The position numbers and the translations under genes were made by a program. DNA of 64,000 bases. It comes from an uncultured Mycoplasmatota bacterium. GTDB lineage: Bacteria > Bacillota_I > Bacilli_A > RF39 > UBA660. Below, piece by piece: positions 52,460-60,637 of the stretch. The stretch covers positions 1-64,000 of the forward strand of contig UQVP01000003.1 of the NCBI GenBank assembly GCA_900544605.1, read 5' to 3'. Under the pieces are notes generated by a model that was not told where the DNA came from, did not search any database, and worked only from the letters and a program-made list of their open reading frames with translations. Position 1 is the first letter of the stretch; the number at the start of each line of letters is the position of its first letter.

Positions 52460-52993
52460 CTAATTTTTTCTATTTAGTTCTAATACTTTATATTGTCCAA
52501 TAATTCTATTATTTTCCCAACCAATACAATCATATATAGGTTTATCTACTTGCTCAACCCTGCAACATCCATTTGAACAGGTATCACAACTTTTTGGAAG
52601 TAACGATCTTATATATAGTCTTTCTTCTGGTGTTAATTTTTCTCCAACCATTTTATAAAATTCATCAGGTTTTTCTATAATATCATCTATTATAGATTTT
52701 AAATTTGTTTGTTCTTGATAATATTCGTCTTCCATTTCTGGGGCATTGATTTCTAGATATTTTCTTAAAATATCATCTTTTGATAACATTAATGGTTCCC
52801 TTGTTTTATATATCATTGTTACAAGTGTACTGTAATAATCACTTAATTTTTCAACTGTATAATTATTTTTTAAACTAATTTTTCTAGATGTAAGAATTTC
52901 TCTATATTCTTGTTTTGTTGGAATGAATTCACATATAAATTTTATTTCATCAACTTCTACAACAAATAAATTAAAAACACTGTATTTTTTCAT
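52460..52993 (-). CDS. Unknown protein with Cys-rich C-terminus
   Basis: A 177-residue soluble protein with no recognised family. The N-terminal half looks alpha/beta (FNLFVVEVDEIKFICEF). The C-terminal part has a cysteine cluster SCDTCSNGCCRVEQ near residues 140-155, which may bind zinc or an iron-sulfur cluster. A good ribosome binding site (AGGAGGG) precedes the ATG. It is the first gene downstream of the secA-tail array. It may be the ancestral neighbour or another cargo gene; sequence alone cannot decide. Confidence 0.6.
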   Translation of the reverse strand: MKKYSVFNLFVVEVDEIKFICEFIPTKQEYREILTSRKISLKNNYTVEKLSDYYSTLVTMIYKTREPLMLSKDDILRKYLEINAPEMEDEYYQEQTNLKSIIDDIIEKPDEFYKMVGEKLTPEERLYIRSLLPKSCDTCSNGCCRVEQVDKPIYDCIGWENNRIIGQYKVLELNRKN

Positions 52994-53126
52994 AAAACCC
53001 TCCTATAGTCATTATATCATATATTGAAGTACAAATTGTATGTATGTTTTTGTTTTTATATTTAAATTTTTTACTTTATATGATAATAAAAATCTCAAAG
53101 TATAACGCTTTGAGAAATTTTAATTA

Positions 53127-53183
53127 TTATTTACCACAACACTGTTTATATTTACGTCCTGATCCGCAAGGTAAAAATTTAAA
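53127..53183 (-). repeat. secA-tail copy 3 (SEC-C zinc-binding motif)
   Basis: On the minus strand this encodes PCGSGRKYKQCCGK followed by TAA, the same residues that end SecA (PCGSGKKYKQCCGK). Codons differ at silent positions (CAG TGT TGT here, CAA TGC TGT in secA). No start codon or full gene is attached. It bounds the AbiE module on its far side. Confidence 0.85.
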
Positions 53184-53185
53184 AC

Positions 53186-53606
53186 AACCAAGTAATTTTT
53201 TTCTTTTAAATTGGTATTTTTTTGTACTTAACTACTCTCGGTTACACTTCGCTTCACTAGCAGAACATATCTAAAAACATATCTAAGATTATTTATTTTT
53301 TAATGATATCTATAACATTCAATAAAAATACCTAATAATCCTCTGTTTAAATCATCAATTATTGCTTTTTAACCTTTTTTATATTAAAAAATGCTTGTAA
53401 AATTAAGTCCAAAATTTTAACAAATTTATTTCATAACCTTTTTTCTTTACCTCATCTTCTATTTTTTTGTAAATATTAGATTTCATATTTTTTATTCTCC
53501 TTTTCTATTTTTTATTTAATTTAAATTTACTTCATATCTAACTACTTTTATATCAATTTCTTTCCATAAAAAAATGTTAGCATATTTAACTATGTCAACA
53601 TTTTTA
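53186..53606 (-). other. Gene-poor stretch with decayed coding traces and a terminator
   Basis: Between secA-tail copy 3 and AbiEii I see no intact gene. A 27-codon open frame near 53405-53490 has a good AAAGGAGAAT site but ends early. Another short frame near 53320-53390 has no start. A terminator hairpin at 53570-53606 (AAAATGTT...AACATTTT plus T run on the minus strand) ends the AbiE transcript. The stretch looks like remnants of older cargo. Confidence 0.5.
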
Positions 53607-53618
53607 AACAAACAATAT

Positions 53619-54473
53619 TTAAACTCCAACTAGTTCTTGTTCTAATAATTCAATAATTAAATTAATAGAATCCATAATATCATCATAATCAACATTTTCT
53701 ACATAAGATTTTTTATTTTTGTAGGTTTTAAAATTTTGTTTCAGTTTATCACTTTTTTTAATTAAATCAAAAGTTTTTACAATTTTTTCTACGTCATAAT
53801 TTGTTTCTCTTCTTTTAAAAGTATTCTTTATTGCTTTTACTAAAGCATCTTTATTTAATTCATCATAGAATCTAGTTAAAAGTATATATAAATCATAAAA
53901 ATCTTTTGCTCTTGTATTCATAATATTATCAGTTATAAAAGTTTCAAATTTTTCCGCAATTATAGTTTCTTTATTAAAAGCCATAATATTAATATAAGAA
54001 TCGTCAAACATACATTTATACTTAAATTCTAATTCTCTTGGTGTAATTGGATCTCCTACTGTAATATCAATTGATAGTGGTACTTGTAGATGTTCTTTAA
54101 ATCCTATTAAACTAACTTTTAATCCACCATATTTATCTATCAGTCTTATTTCTTTTGTATTTTTAATTTTAAAATTAACATCATCTTCACAATCAATAGA
54201 AATTATTTCATTAATAATATTTTCTAATTCTTTTGTATCCAAAGGTAAACCTTTTATCATTGTGTCCATATCTTGAGTAGTTCTACGTTCATCTCCAAAT
54301 ATTGCAGATAGTAAAAGTCCGCCCTTTAGAATAAAGTTATTTTTATACTTGCTTTTTGATATACGATATAATAATCTTTCAAAAAAATACATTTGCATTA
54401 TATCTTGAGGCTCTAAATTATTTTTATGTGCTTTAGTTTTAATTTTTATTTTTAAATTTTCTGCATCTAACAC
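53619..54473 (-). CDS. abiEii: AbiEii-type nucleotidyltransferase toxin
   Basis: The toxin of a type IV (AbiE) toxin-antitoxin and phage-abortive system. The 284-residue protein has the nucleotidyltransferase signature KGGLLLSAIFGDERRTTQDMD (G-G-L then D-x-D type) and a C-terminal helical part. AbiEii-family toxins stop growth, probably by modifying tRNA or nucleotide targets. It starts with GTG overlapping the antitoxin stop (TAGTG), with GGAGGTG upstream, so it is translationally coupled. It lies in the module between secA-tail copies 2 and 3. Confidence 0.9.
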   Translation of the reverse strand: MLDAENLKIKIKTKAHKNNLEPQDIMQMYFFERLLYRISKSKYKNNFILKGGLLLSAIFGDERRTTQDMDTMIKGLPLDTKELENIINEIISIDCEDDVNFKIKNTKEIRLIDKYGGLKVSLIGFKEHLQVPLSIDITVGDPITPRELEFKYKCMFDDSYINIMAFNKETIIAEKFETFITDNIMNTRAKDFYDLYILLTRFYDELNKDALVKAIKNTFKRRETNYDVEKIVKTFDLIKKSDKLKQNFKTYKNKKSYVENVDYDDIMDSINLIIELLEQELVGV

Positions 54474-55066
54474 TACATTAACACCTCCAAATACTTATTT
54501 ATATCATCTTCGACATTAAACTTTTTAGCATATTCCATAAGTTTTGGTAAATCTCTTTCTTTTTTATTATTTAAATACTCAGTAATAGCATATTTTATAG
54601 TTTCAATATCTTGATTATCTTTATCTCTTAATAAATCACATATACATCTTTCTGCATTATAACAAAGAATATTTTGTCCTTGTGGACTTTTAATAGTCAT
54701 CTTTCCTATTTCAAATATTTCATTTTTTACATAATGTAATTTAACATTATCATATTTTTTTAAACTTCCATTATATCCTCTATTTACTGTAATATGATAT
54801 GTGCTTGGTACAGTTTCACATAAATTTAAAAAATATAAAGCAGTTTCATGCGAAAATACAGCATTATTTCCATAAGTTAAATTAAAATATTCATCACCCC
54901 AAGTAGAAGGTAATACATATAAACCATTTTTTACTCTTTCTAATTGTCCTTTATTAACAAGTCTAGTTAAAAACACTCTGTTAATATCATTTTCAACTAT
55001 TTCCTTAGTTGTAATAACTCCATTGTTATCTTCTATAAGTTTTAAAATTTGTTCTTCTTTATTCAT
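54473..55066 (-). CDS. abiEi: AbiEi-type antitoxin and transcriptional repressor
   Basis: The antitoxin of the AbiE pair. A winged helix-turn-helix occupies residues 1-65 (EEQILKLIEDNNGVITTKEIV...LERVKNGLYVLPS). A conserved AbiEi domain follows with FSHETALYFLNLCETVPSTYHITVN. About 197 residues from the ATG at 55066, with AAAGGA upstream; a longer upstream reading lacks support. AbiEi-family proteins repress their own promoter, matching an inverted repeat around the -10. Confidence 0.9.
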   Translation of the reverse strand: MNKEEQILKLIEDNNGVITTKEIVENDINRVFLTRLVNKGQLERVKNGLYVLPSTWGDEYFNLTYGNNAVFSHETALYFLNLCETVPSTYHITVNRGYNGSLKKYDNVKLHYVKNEIFEIGKMTIKSPQGQNILCYNAERCICDLLRDKDNQDIETIKYAITEYLNNKKERDLPKLMEYAKKFNVEDDINKYLEVLM

Positions 55067-55084
55067 AAATATCAGTTCCTTTCT

Positions 55085-55120
55085 ACATACAATTATAGCA
55101 TATATGTATGTTATTTGGAA
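55085..55120 (-). promoter_or_regulatory. abiE promoter with inverted-repeat operator
   Basis: TTCCAA (55120-55115), 17 bases, TATAAT (55097-55092) on the minus strand. ACATACA and TGTATGT half-sites (55111-55085) flank the -10 region, as expected for AbiEi autorepression. Inference from position and symmetry. Confidence 0.6.
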
Positions 55121-55163
55121 CACATATATATTATTTTCTTTAAATTTTACAATTCTATTTGTC

Positions 55164-55200
55164 AAAATAAAAATGTTATCACGTTTCCTATGATAACATT
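55164..55200 (-). terminator. Terminator upstream of the abiE promoter
   Basis: On the minus strand AATGTTATCA pairs with TGATAACATT, followed by TTTATTTT. It would block read-through from the secA side into abiE. Confidence 0.8.
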
Positions 55201-55290
55201 CCTTATTTTTCAATGATTTTAACAGTTTTTTAAATTTTTATGAGCATAAATTTTTAAAAGTTCAAAAAGCCTTTTAAGACTTATTTTATA

Positions 55291-55382
55291 CTACTTTCCG
55301 CAACATTGCTTATATTTTTTACCCGAACCACAAGTTCGTCCTTTTTCAGTATATATGATACTATAAAATATATATAGTATTA
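55291..55382 (-). repeat. secA-tail copy 2 with adjoining palindrome
   Basis: 55350-55291 on the minus strand encodes RTCGSGKKYKQCCGK and TAG, matching the end of SecA with silent differences (AAG CAA TGT TGC GGA). Just before it lies an inverted repeat ATACTATA...TATAGTAT (55380-55358), also present in altered form next to copy 1. It separates the NTPase module from the AbiE module. Confidence 0.85.
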
Positions 55383-55544
55383 TAGGTTTTTCAAGGTTTA
55401 AAAGGTCTGAACATTATTGGTATAAATGTTACATATAGTATTATTTTTACCATACATTTTTTAGTCTGTGAGCACAAAATGTGCACATTGTTCCCATCAC
55501 ATATTAAAAAATGTATAACATCATATATGATATTACTAATTATT
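55383..55544 (-). other. Gap between secA-tail copy 2 and the NTPase gene
   Basis: AT-rich, no gene seen. It contains TGAGCACAAAATGTGCACA (55469-55487), nearly identical to 56264-56282 next to copy 1. Nothing else is recognised. Confidence 0.5.
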
Positions 55545-56129
55545 TCAAATTTTTCCAACGTTATGTGTTTTATCTATTTTTTTATCTAATTTTTTGTAAG
55601 TTGATTTAAAATTTAGTAAAGTTTCCATTGCACTTATAACTGCTGAGGATTCAAATATATCTCTCCTATAATACCCAGTTGTTAGGTATCCAGTTATTCC
55701 ATTATTTTTTTTATTACTACTATTACCAAGAATACTTTCAATAACTTTATTCAAAGATTTTCCATCTTTAACATAATTAAACATTCTTTCAGTAATTTGA
55801 AGACCACTTGATTTTCCTATAAATTCATTACCATTTTGGTCTAATATTGATGCATAAGTAACAATAAAATATGTATTATCTATCTGTTCATATCCACCCT
55901 CAATACTAATTAGTAAATCAAATGAAATATCATTTTCCATGCAATAATTATATAAACCATGATTTCTATTTTTTGCACCTATTAAAGTTTCATCATTAAT
56001 AGGTTTAGAACTTACTAAAGAATTAACATTAACAGGGACAATAGAAATATCATCAAATCCTAATTCATTCATTGCAATTAAAATTGACCTTTTTTTAGAA
56101 ACATTCGTAGAGCCTAAAACTATTTTCAT
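55545..56129 (-). CDS. Inosine/xanthosine triphosphatase, DUF84/YjjX family
   Basis: A house-cleaning nucleotidase that removes non-canonical ITP/XTP from the pool. The 194-residue protein has the DUF84 pattern: VLGSTNVSKKRSILIAM, SKPINDETLIGAKNR and SIEGGYE. The C-terminus is slightly longer and lysine-rich. AGGATGG precedes its ATG. It lies between secA-tail copies 1 and 2, as cargo of the array. Its usual chromosomal neighbours are absent. Confidence 0.85.
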   Translation of the reverse strand: MKIVLGSTNVSKKRSILIAMNELGFDDISIVPVNVNSLVSSKPINDETLIGAKNRNHGLYNYCMENDISFDLLISIEGGYEQIDNTYFIVTYASILDQNGNEFIGKSSGLQITERMFNYVKDGKSLNKVIESILGNSSNKKNNGITGYLTTGYYRRDIFESSAVISAMETLLNFKSTYKKLDKKIDKTHNVGKI

Positions 56130-56161
56130 ATTTTCACCATCCTATTTTTTTATAAAACAAA

Positions 56162-56245
56162 CTATTTACTACAACGTTGTTTAGGATTCTTGCCAAACTC
56201 AAAGATTACTTTTTTCCAGTACATATAACACTATGTAGCATAGTA
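56162..56245 (-). repeat. secA-tail copy 1, degenerate
   Basis: 56224-56162 on the minus strand encodes KKVIFEFGKNPKQRCSK and TAG. The last codons (AAACAA..TGT.GTAAATAG) and the 13 bases after the stop (TTTGTTTTATAAA) match the secA end (CTCGTTTTATAAG), while the first half of the motif has decayed. An inverted repeat ACTATG/CATAGT and the string TAGTATTATA (56251-56230) match the palindrome next to copy 2. Confidence 0.8.
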
Positions 56246-56262
56246 TTATATATTTTTCATTT

Positions 56263-56307
56263 ATGAGAACAAAATGTGCACAAATTGGATTATGTGCACA
56301 TTTTTTT
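56263..56307 (-). terminator. GTGCAC hairpin between secA and tail copy 1
   Basis: ATGTGCACA pairs with TGTGCACAT around a 10-base loop. On the minus strand it is followed by TTTTGTTC, so it may be the secA terminator; on the plus strand by seven T. One arm repeats a 19-base string also found at 55469-55487. Confidence 0.55.
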
Positions 56308-56353
56308 GCCTTTTTTTGACTATTGAGAAACTCACAAACCCTTATAAAACGAG

Positions 56354-58843
56354 CTATTTACCACAGCATTGTTTGTATTTTTTTCCACTGCCACATGGGC
56401 ACAATTGATTGCGACCGATTTTGTTAACCTTTTTAGGTTGACTTTTCTTTTCTTTGTTAGTATCTCTAACAGCTTCACCTTTGCTTACTTGTTTTCTTTC
56501 AACATTTTGTCTGATTTCAGCTTTAATTAAATAGAAAGTAATTTCTTTATCAATTAAATCAAGGAAGTTTTCAAATAATTCGTATCCTTCATTTGTATAA
56601 GCACGCAATGGATTTTCTTGAGCATAACTTCTTAAATGAATTCCCTCTCTTAATAATGACATAGTATTAATATGTTCCATCCAATGTGTATCTATAATTC
56701 TTAAAGATATAGCTTTTTCAAATTCTTGAATTATTTCTTTTGGTACATCTTTAATTTTAGCTTCATACTCTTTTACTAAATGACTATAAATGTAATCTGA
56801 AATTTCATCTGGATTTTTATCACTAATATCTTTTACATCAATTTTCTTTTTAACTAATTCATTTACTACTTCTAATATTTCACTAAGATCGTTTTCTGTT
56901 AAATTATCACTTTCTTGTAAATGATCAAATACTAAAGCATACACAAAATTGTGGAAACTTTCTAATATATCATCGTGGATATCTTTTTTGTCAAGAATAT
57001 TATTCCTTTTTTCATAAACAATTTCTCTTTGTTGATTTATAACATCATCATATTGAAGTAATGTTTTTCTTATATCATAGTTATTTCCTTCAATTCTTTT
57101 TTGAGCAGATTCAACTGATTTTGATAACATTCCATTTCGAATTGATACATCACCATCAAAACCAACACTTTGAAGTAATGTTTTTGCACGATCAGTACCG
57201 AATCTAACCATTAAATCATCTTCAAAAGATACACAGAATTGTGAGAATCCAGGATCTCCTTGACGTCCAGAACGACCACGTAGCTGATTGTCGATTCTTC
57301 TAGATTCATGTCTTTCTGTTCCAATAACACATAATCCACCTAAAGCCTTAACTTCATCTGATAGTTTAATATCAGTACCACGTCCAGCCATGTTAGTAGC
57401 AATTGTAACAGATCCTTTTTCACCAGCTTTAGCAATAATTTCTGCTTCACGAGCATGGTTTTTAGCATTTAACACTTCGTGTTTAATTCCTTCTTTTTTT
57501 AACATAGAACTAATTAATTCACTAGTTTCTACCGCCACAGTACCAACTAAAATTGGTTGACCTTTAGCATGTCTTTCTTTTATTTCTTTAACTATAGCTT
57601 TATATTTACCTGCTTTAGTTGGGAATATTAAATCAGAATAATCTTCTCTTATAACCGGTTTATTAGTAGGAATTTGAATAACATACATATTATATATGTC
57701 TCTAAATTCTTCTTCTTCAGTTTTAGCAGTACCTGTCATACCAGCAAGTTTTTTATACATTCTAAATAAATTTTGGAAAGTAATAGTTGCTAAAGTCTTT
57801 GTTTCTTGTTGAATCTCTACACCTTCCTTAGCTTCAATAGCTTGATGAAGACCATCAGAATAATTTCTTCCTTGCATTAATCTTCCAGTAAATGGATCAA
57901 CTATAACAACTTTGCCATCTTGAACTACGTAATCAAAATCTCTTTTCATAGCATAATTAGCACGTAAAGCTTGATTTATAAAGTGTACTAATGATGTATG
58001 TTTAATATCATAAAGGTTATCAATACCAAAAGCTTTTTCAGCACGTTCTACACCTTTGTCATCTAAAGTAACGCTTTTTGTTTTTTCATCGTATAAATAA
58101 CCATCATTTTCTTTTAATGATTTAGCAAAATGATCTGTTTCTTTATATAAATTTAATGATTGCATACTTCCACCTGAAATAATAAGTGGAGTTCTAGCTT
58201 CATCGATTAATACTGAGTCAACTTCATCAACAATAGCGAAGTTAAATGGTCTAGCAACTCTATCTTCTGCTTTTACAACCATATTATCTCTTAGATAATC
58301 AAAACCAATCTCATTATTAGTTGAATATAAAATATCACAATTGTATGCTTCCTTCTTCTCTGATGGAGTTAAATCACGGTAATTAACGCCAACAGTTAAG
58401 CCAAGGAATCTATAGATACTTCCCATCCATTCAGCATCACGTCCTGCTAAGTATTCATTAACAGTAATAATGTGAACACCTTCACCGCTTAAAGCATTTA
58501 AGTATGCAGGCATAGTAGAAGTTAATGTTTTACCTTCTCCTGTTTTCATTTCGGCTATATTTCCATAATGAATAGCAAAACCACCAATAACTTGAACTTT
58601 ATATGGTTTTTCTCCAATAACACGGAAAGCCGCTTCTCTAGCAACAGCAAAAGCTTCAATTTTAATATCTTCTAAAGTTTCTCCATTTTTTAATCTATTT
58701 TTAAATTCATCAGTTTTCCCTTTTAATTCTTCATCACTTAATTTGCTCATTTCTTCATCTAAAGCAAGAACTTCTTCTGATAAAGCAGTAAAACGTTCTA
58801 ATTCTTTGTATTCATGATCAAATAATTTTTTTAAAAATTTCAT
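56354..58843 (-). CDS. secA: Preprotein translocase ATPase SecA
   Basis: The motor of the Sec export pathway. Residues include the DEAD-type Walker A MKTGEGKT, DEVDSVL, the two-helix finger region and a C-terminal SEC-C zinc-binding tail (RNQLCPCGSGKKYKQCCGK). About 829 residues from the ATG at 58843, with AAAGGA upstream. The 3' end of this gene is repeated three more times downstream, bounding small cargo modules. The gene itself is intact. Confidence 0.98.
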   Translation of the reverse strand: MKFLKKLFDHEYKELERFTALSEEVLALDEEMSKLSDEELKGKTDEFKNRLKNGETLEDIKIEAFAVAREAAFRVIGEKPYKVQVIGGFAIHYGNIAEMKTGEGKTLTSTMPAYLNALSGEGVHIITVNEYLAGRDAEWMGSIYRFLGLTVGVNYRDLTPSEKKEAYNCDILYSTNNEIGFDYLRDNMVVKAEDRVARPFNFAIVDEVDSVLIDEARTPLIISGGSMQSLNLYKETDHFAKSLKENDGYLYDEKTKSVTLDDKGVERAEKAFGIDNLYDIKHTSLVHFINQALRANYAMKRDFDYVVQDGKVVIVDPFTGRLMQGRNYSDGLHQAIEAKEGVEIQQETKTLATITFQNLFRMYKKLAGMTGTAKTEEEEFRDIYNMYVIQIPTNKPVIREDYSDLIFPTKAGKYKAIVKEIKERHAKGQPILVGTVAVETSELISSMLKKEGIKHEVLNAKNHAREAEIIAKAGEKGSVTIATNMAGRGTDIKLSDEVKALGGLCVIGTERHESRRIDNQLRGRSGRQGDPGFSQFCVSFEDDLMVRFGTDRAKTLLQSVGFDGDVSIRNGMLSKSVESAQKRIEGNNYDIRKTLLQYDDVINQQREIVYEKRNNILDKKDIHDDILESFHNFVYALVFDHLQESDNLTENDLSEILEVVNELVKKKIDVKDISDKNPDEISDYIYSHLVKEYEAKIKDVPKEIIQEFEKAISLRIIDTHWMEHINTMSLLREGIHLRSYAQENPLRAYTNEGYELFENFLDLIDKEITFYLIKAEIRQNVERKQVSKGEAVRDTNKEKKSQPKKVNKIGRNQLCPCGSGKKYKQCCGK

Positions 58844-58889
58844 GTGCTCAATCCTTTCTTGTATATACATATCTATTTTATCAAAAATT

Positions 58890-58920
58890 AAAAAAAAATA
58901 ATAGTTTTTTCTATTATTTC
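58890..58920 (-). terminator. Terminator after the STAS gene
   Basis: AAATAATAG pairs with CTATTATTT around an A-rich loop, with a long T run on the minus strand. Confidence 0.85.
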
Positions 58921-58925
58921 CTTAA

Positions 58926-59165
58926 TTATTCTTCAACTTTTAGGTTTCCTCCGTACCTAGTATCATAATCATCTAACATATCATAAAATGCACTGTCATC
59001 AATTTTAGAAATATTTTTTCTATCTATAACAACATTATTAATTCCGTATTGATTAATTACGTGATACATTTTTCTTTTTAATTTGCTTATATTTTTCGAA
59101 TTATAAATTCCACTCATACTAATAAATAAAGTATCATCACTATACACCATTTCCATTTGGTCCAT
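58926..59165 (-). CDS. Small STAS-domain-like protein
   Basis: A 79-residue protein with the STAS/anti-anti-sigma fold pattern: an opening strand (YSDDTLFISMSGI), a helix, then NVVIDRKNISKIDDSAFYDMLDDYD. The usual phosphorylatable Ser/Thr region after the third strand is present as DDSAF. It could be a SpoIIAA-like regulator. The start follows AGGAGATG. A Spo0A-box-like TTCGACAAA lies about 50 bases upstream. Function unproven. Confidence 0.6.
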   Translation of the reverse strand: MDQMEMVYSDDTLFISMSGIYNSKNISKLKRKMYHVINQYGINNVVIDRKNISKIDDSAFYDMLDDYDTRYGGNLKVEE

Positions 59166-59215
59166 AAAATCATCTCCTCTACTACTATAACACCAATTTT
59201 TTTTAATTAATGTTA

Positions 59216-59224
59216 TTCGACAAA
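59216..59224. promoter_or_regulatory. Spo0A-box-like sequence
   Basis: TTCGACAAA is the complement of TTTGTCGAA, the Spo0A binding consensus. It lies between the divergent STAS and murT genes. In a spore former this is a reasonable site, but a 9-base match can occur by chance. Confidence 0.4.
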
Positions 59225-59305
59225 ACTAGAAAAAATTAGTGCCTTCTAATAAAGTATATAAACAGAAATAAAATATATGTGTTATAATTAAAAAGAGGTG
59301 TAGTT

Positions 59306-60637
59306 ATGAAAAAAGTATGTGCTATCGCAATGGGAAAAATACTAATTTTTTTAGGTAAAATTGTAAAAAGAGGTTCTGTTTTGCCAGGGAATATTGCAAC
59401 AAAAATTGATAAAAATATATTACATAAATTCAAAATGCCTAAAACAGTAATTGCTGTTACAGGAAGTTCTGGTAAAGGTAGTATTACAAATATGCTTGCA
59501 ACAACTTATAGAAAGATGGGTTACACAGTTTGCCATAATAGTTCTGGATCTAACTTAAATCTTGGAATACTTACAACTTTAATAGAAAATAGTTCTTTAT
59601 CAGGAAAAATTAAAAGTGATGTTGTTATTGTCGAAGTTGATGAAAGATATACTAAATATGTTTTCCCAGCCATTAAACCTCAAACTGTTGTAATAACAAA
59701 TATTACTAGAGATCAACCACCAAGACAAGGAAATTTTGATATGGTTTTTAAAGAAATTAAAAAAGCTATAACACCTAATATGCATTTAATTTTAAATGCT
59801 GATGATCCTTATTTACAAAAATTTGTTATTGGTGAAAAAAATAAAGTTACTTATTATGGAATTGAAAAAAATAAATATAGTACAAATAAGTCTAAATTTG
59901 AAAACTTAAACTTAACTTATTGTCCAAAATGTAATCATAAATTAACATATGATTTTTATCATTTTGAAAATATTGGTGGTTATAGATGTGAAAACTGTGA
60001 CTTTGTTCATCCTAACAATGATATTAGTGTAACAAAAATAAATTATGAAAATAATAATATTGTTTTAAATGACAAGACAGTTTTAAATATTCCTTTCGGG
60101 ATGTTATTTGCTATATATAATGTTTTAGCAGCATATACCACTTTAATTTCATTGAACAATAATAAAGAAGATGTTGTTAACCGTTTAAATGAATCAGTAG
60201 AAAAAGCTAAACACTTTAATTCATTTGAAGAAAACAATCGTGTTGTTTATACTTTAAATAACAAAAATGAAAATAGTACTACCTTTAATCAATCATTATT
60301 ATTTATTGACCGTGATAAAAATCCTAAAACGATAGTCATCGGATGGAAAGAAATAAGTAGAAGATATAATTTTAATGATTTATCTTGGCTATATGATATT
60401 AATTTTGAACTTTTAAGTAAACATAAAATAGAAAAAGTAGTTTGCATCGGACCAGAACAATATGATATTGCGGTACGATTAAAACTAGCTGGAATTGATA
60501 CCAAAAAAATAGTATGTTTTGAAAATGTTGAAGATGCCACATATTATCTTAAAAAGAAAACGAAAGAAAACATATATGCTATATTAAACTTTGATTTGAT
60601 TGATCCTTTTACCAACAATATGAAGGAGGATTTATAA
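59306..60637 (+). CDS. murT: Lipid II isoglutaminyl synthase subunit MurT
   Basis: The Mur-ligase-like subunit that activates the D-Glu carboxylate of lipid II for amidation. The 443 residues include the ATP loop TGSSGKGS (52-59), a CPKC...CENC zinc ribbon insert (about 204-230) and a DUF1727 C-terminal domain. The stop overlaps gatD by one base. GAGGTG precedes the start. The partner GatD should supply ammonia from glutamine, but the neighbour here looks inactive (see gatD). Confidence 0.95.
   Translation: MKKVCAIAMGKILIFLGKIVKRGSVLPGNIATKIDKNILHKFKMPKTVIAVTGSSGKGSITNMLATTYRKMGYTVCHNSSGSNLNLGILTTLIENSSLSGKIKSDVVIVEVDERYTKYVFPAIKPQTVVITNITRDQPPRQGNFDMVFKEIKKAITPNMHLILNADDPYLQKFVIGEKNKVTYYGIEKNKYSTNKSKFENLNLTYCPKCNHKLTYDFYHFENIGGYRCENCDFVHPNNDISVTKINYENNNIVLNDKTVLNIPFGMLFAIYNVLAAYTTLISLNNNKEDVVNRLNESVEKAKHFNSFEENNRVVYTLNNKNENSTTFNQSLLFIDRDKNPKTIVIGWKEISRRYNFNDLSWLYDINFELLSKHKIEKVVCIGPEQYDIAVRLKLAGIDTKKIVCFENVEDATYYLKKKTKENIYAILNFDLIDPFTNNMKEDL

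Noticed and set aside
53044..53274. Plus-strand frame across secA-tail copy 3
   Set aside because: It is the reverse reading of the SEC-C tail (strings such as LPQHCLYLRPDPQG are its antisense), with no start signal.
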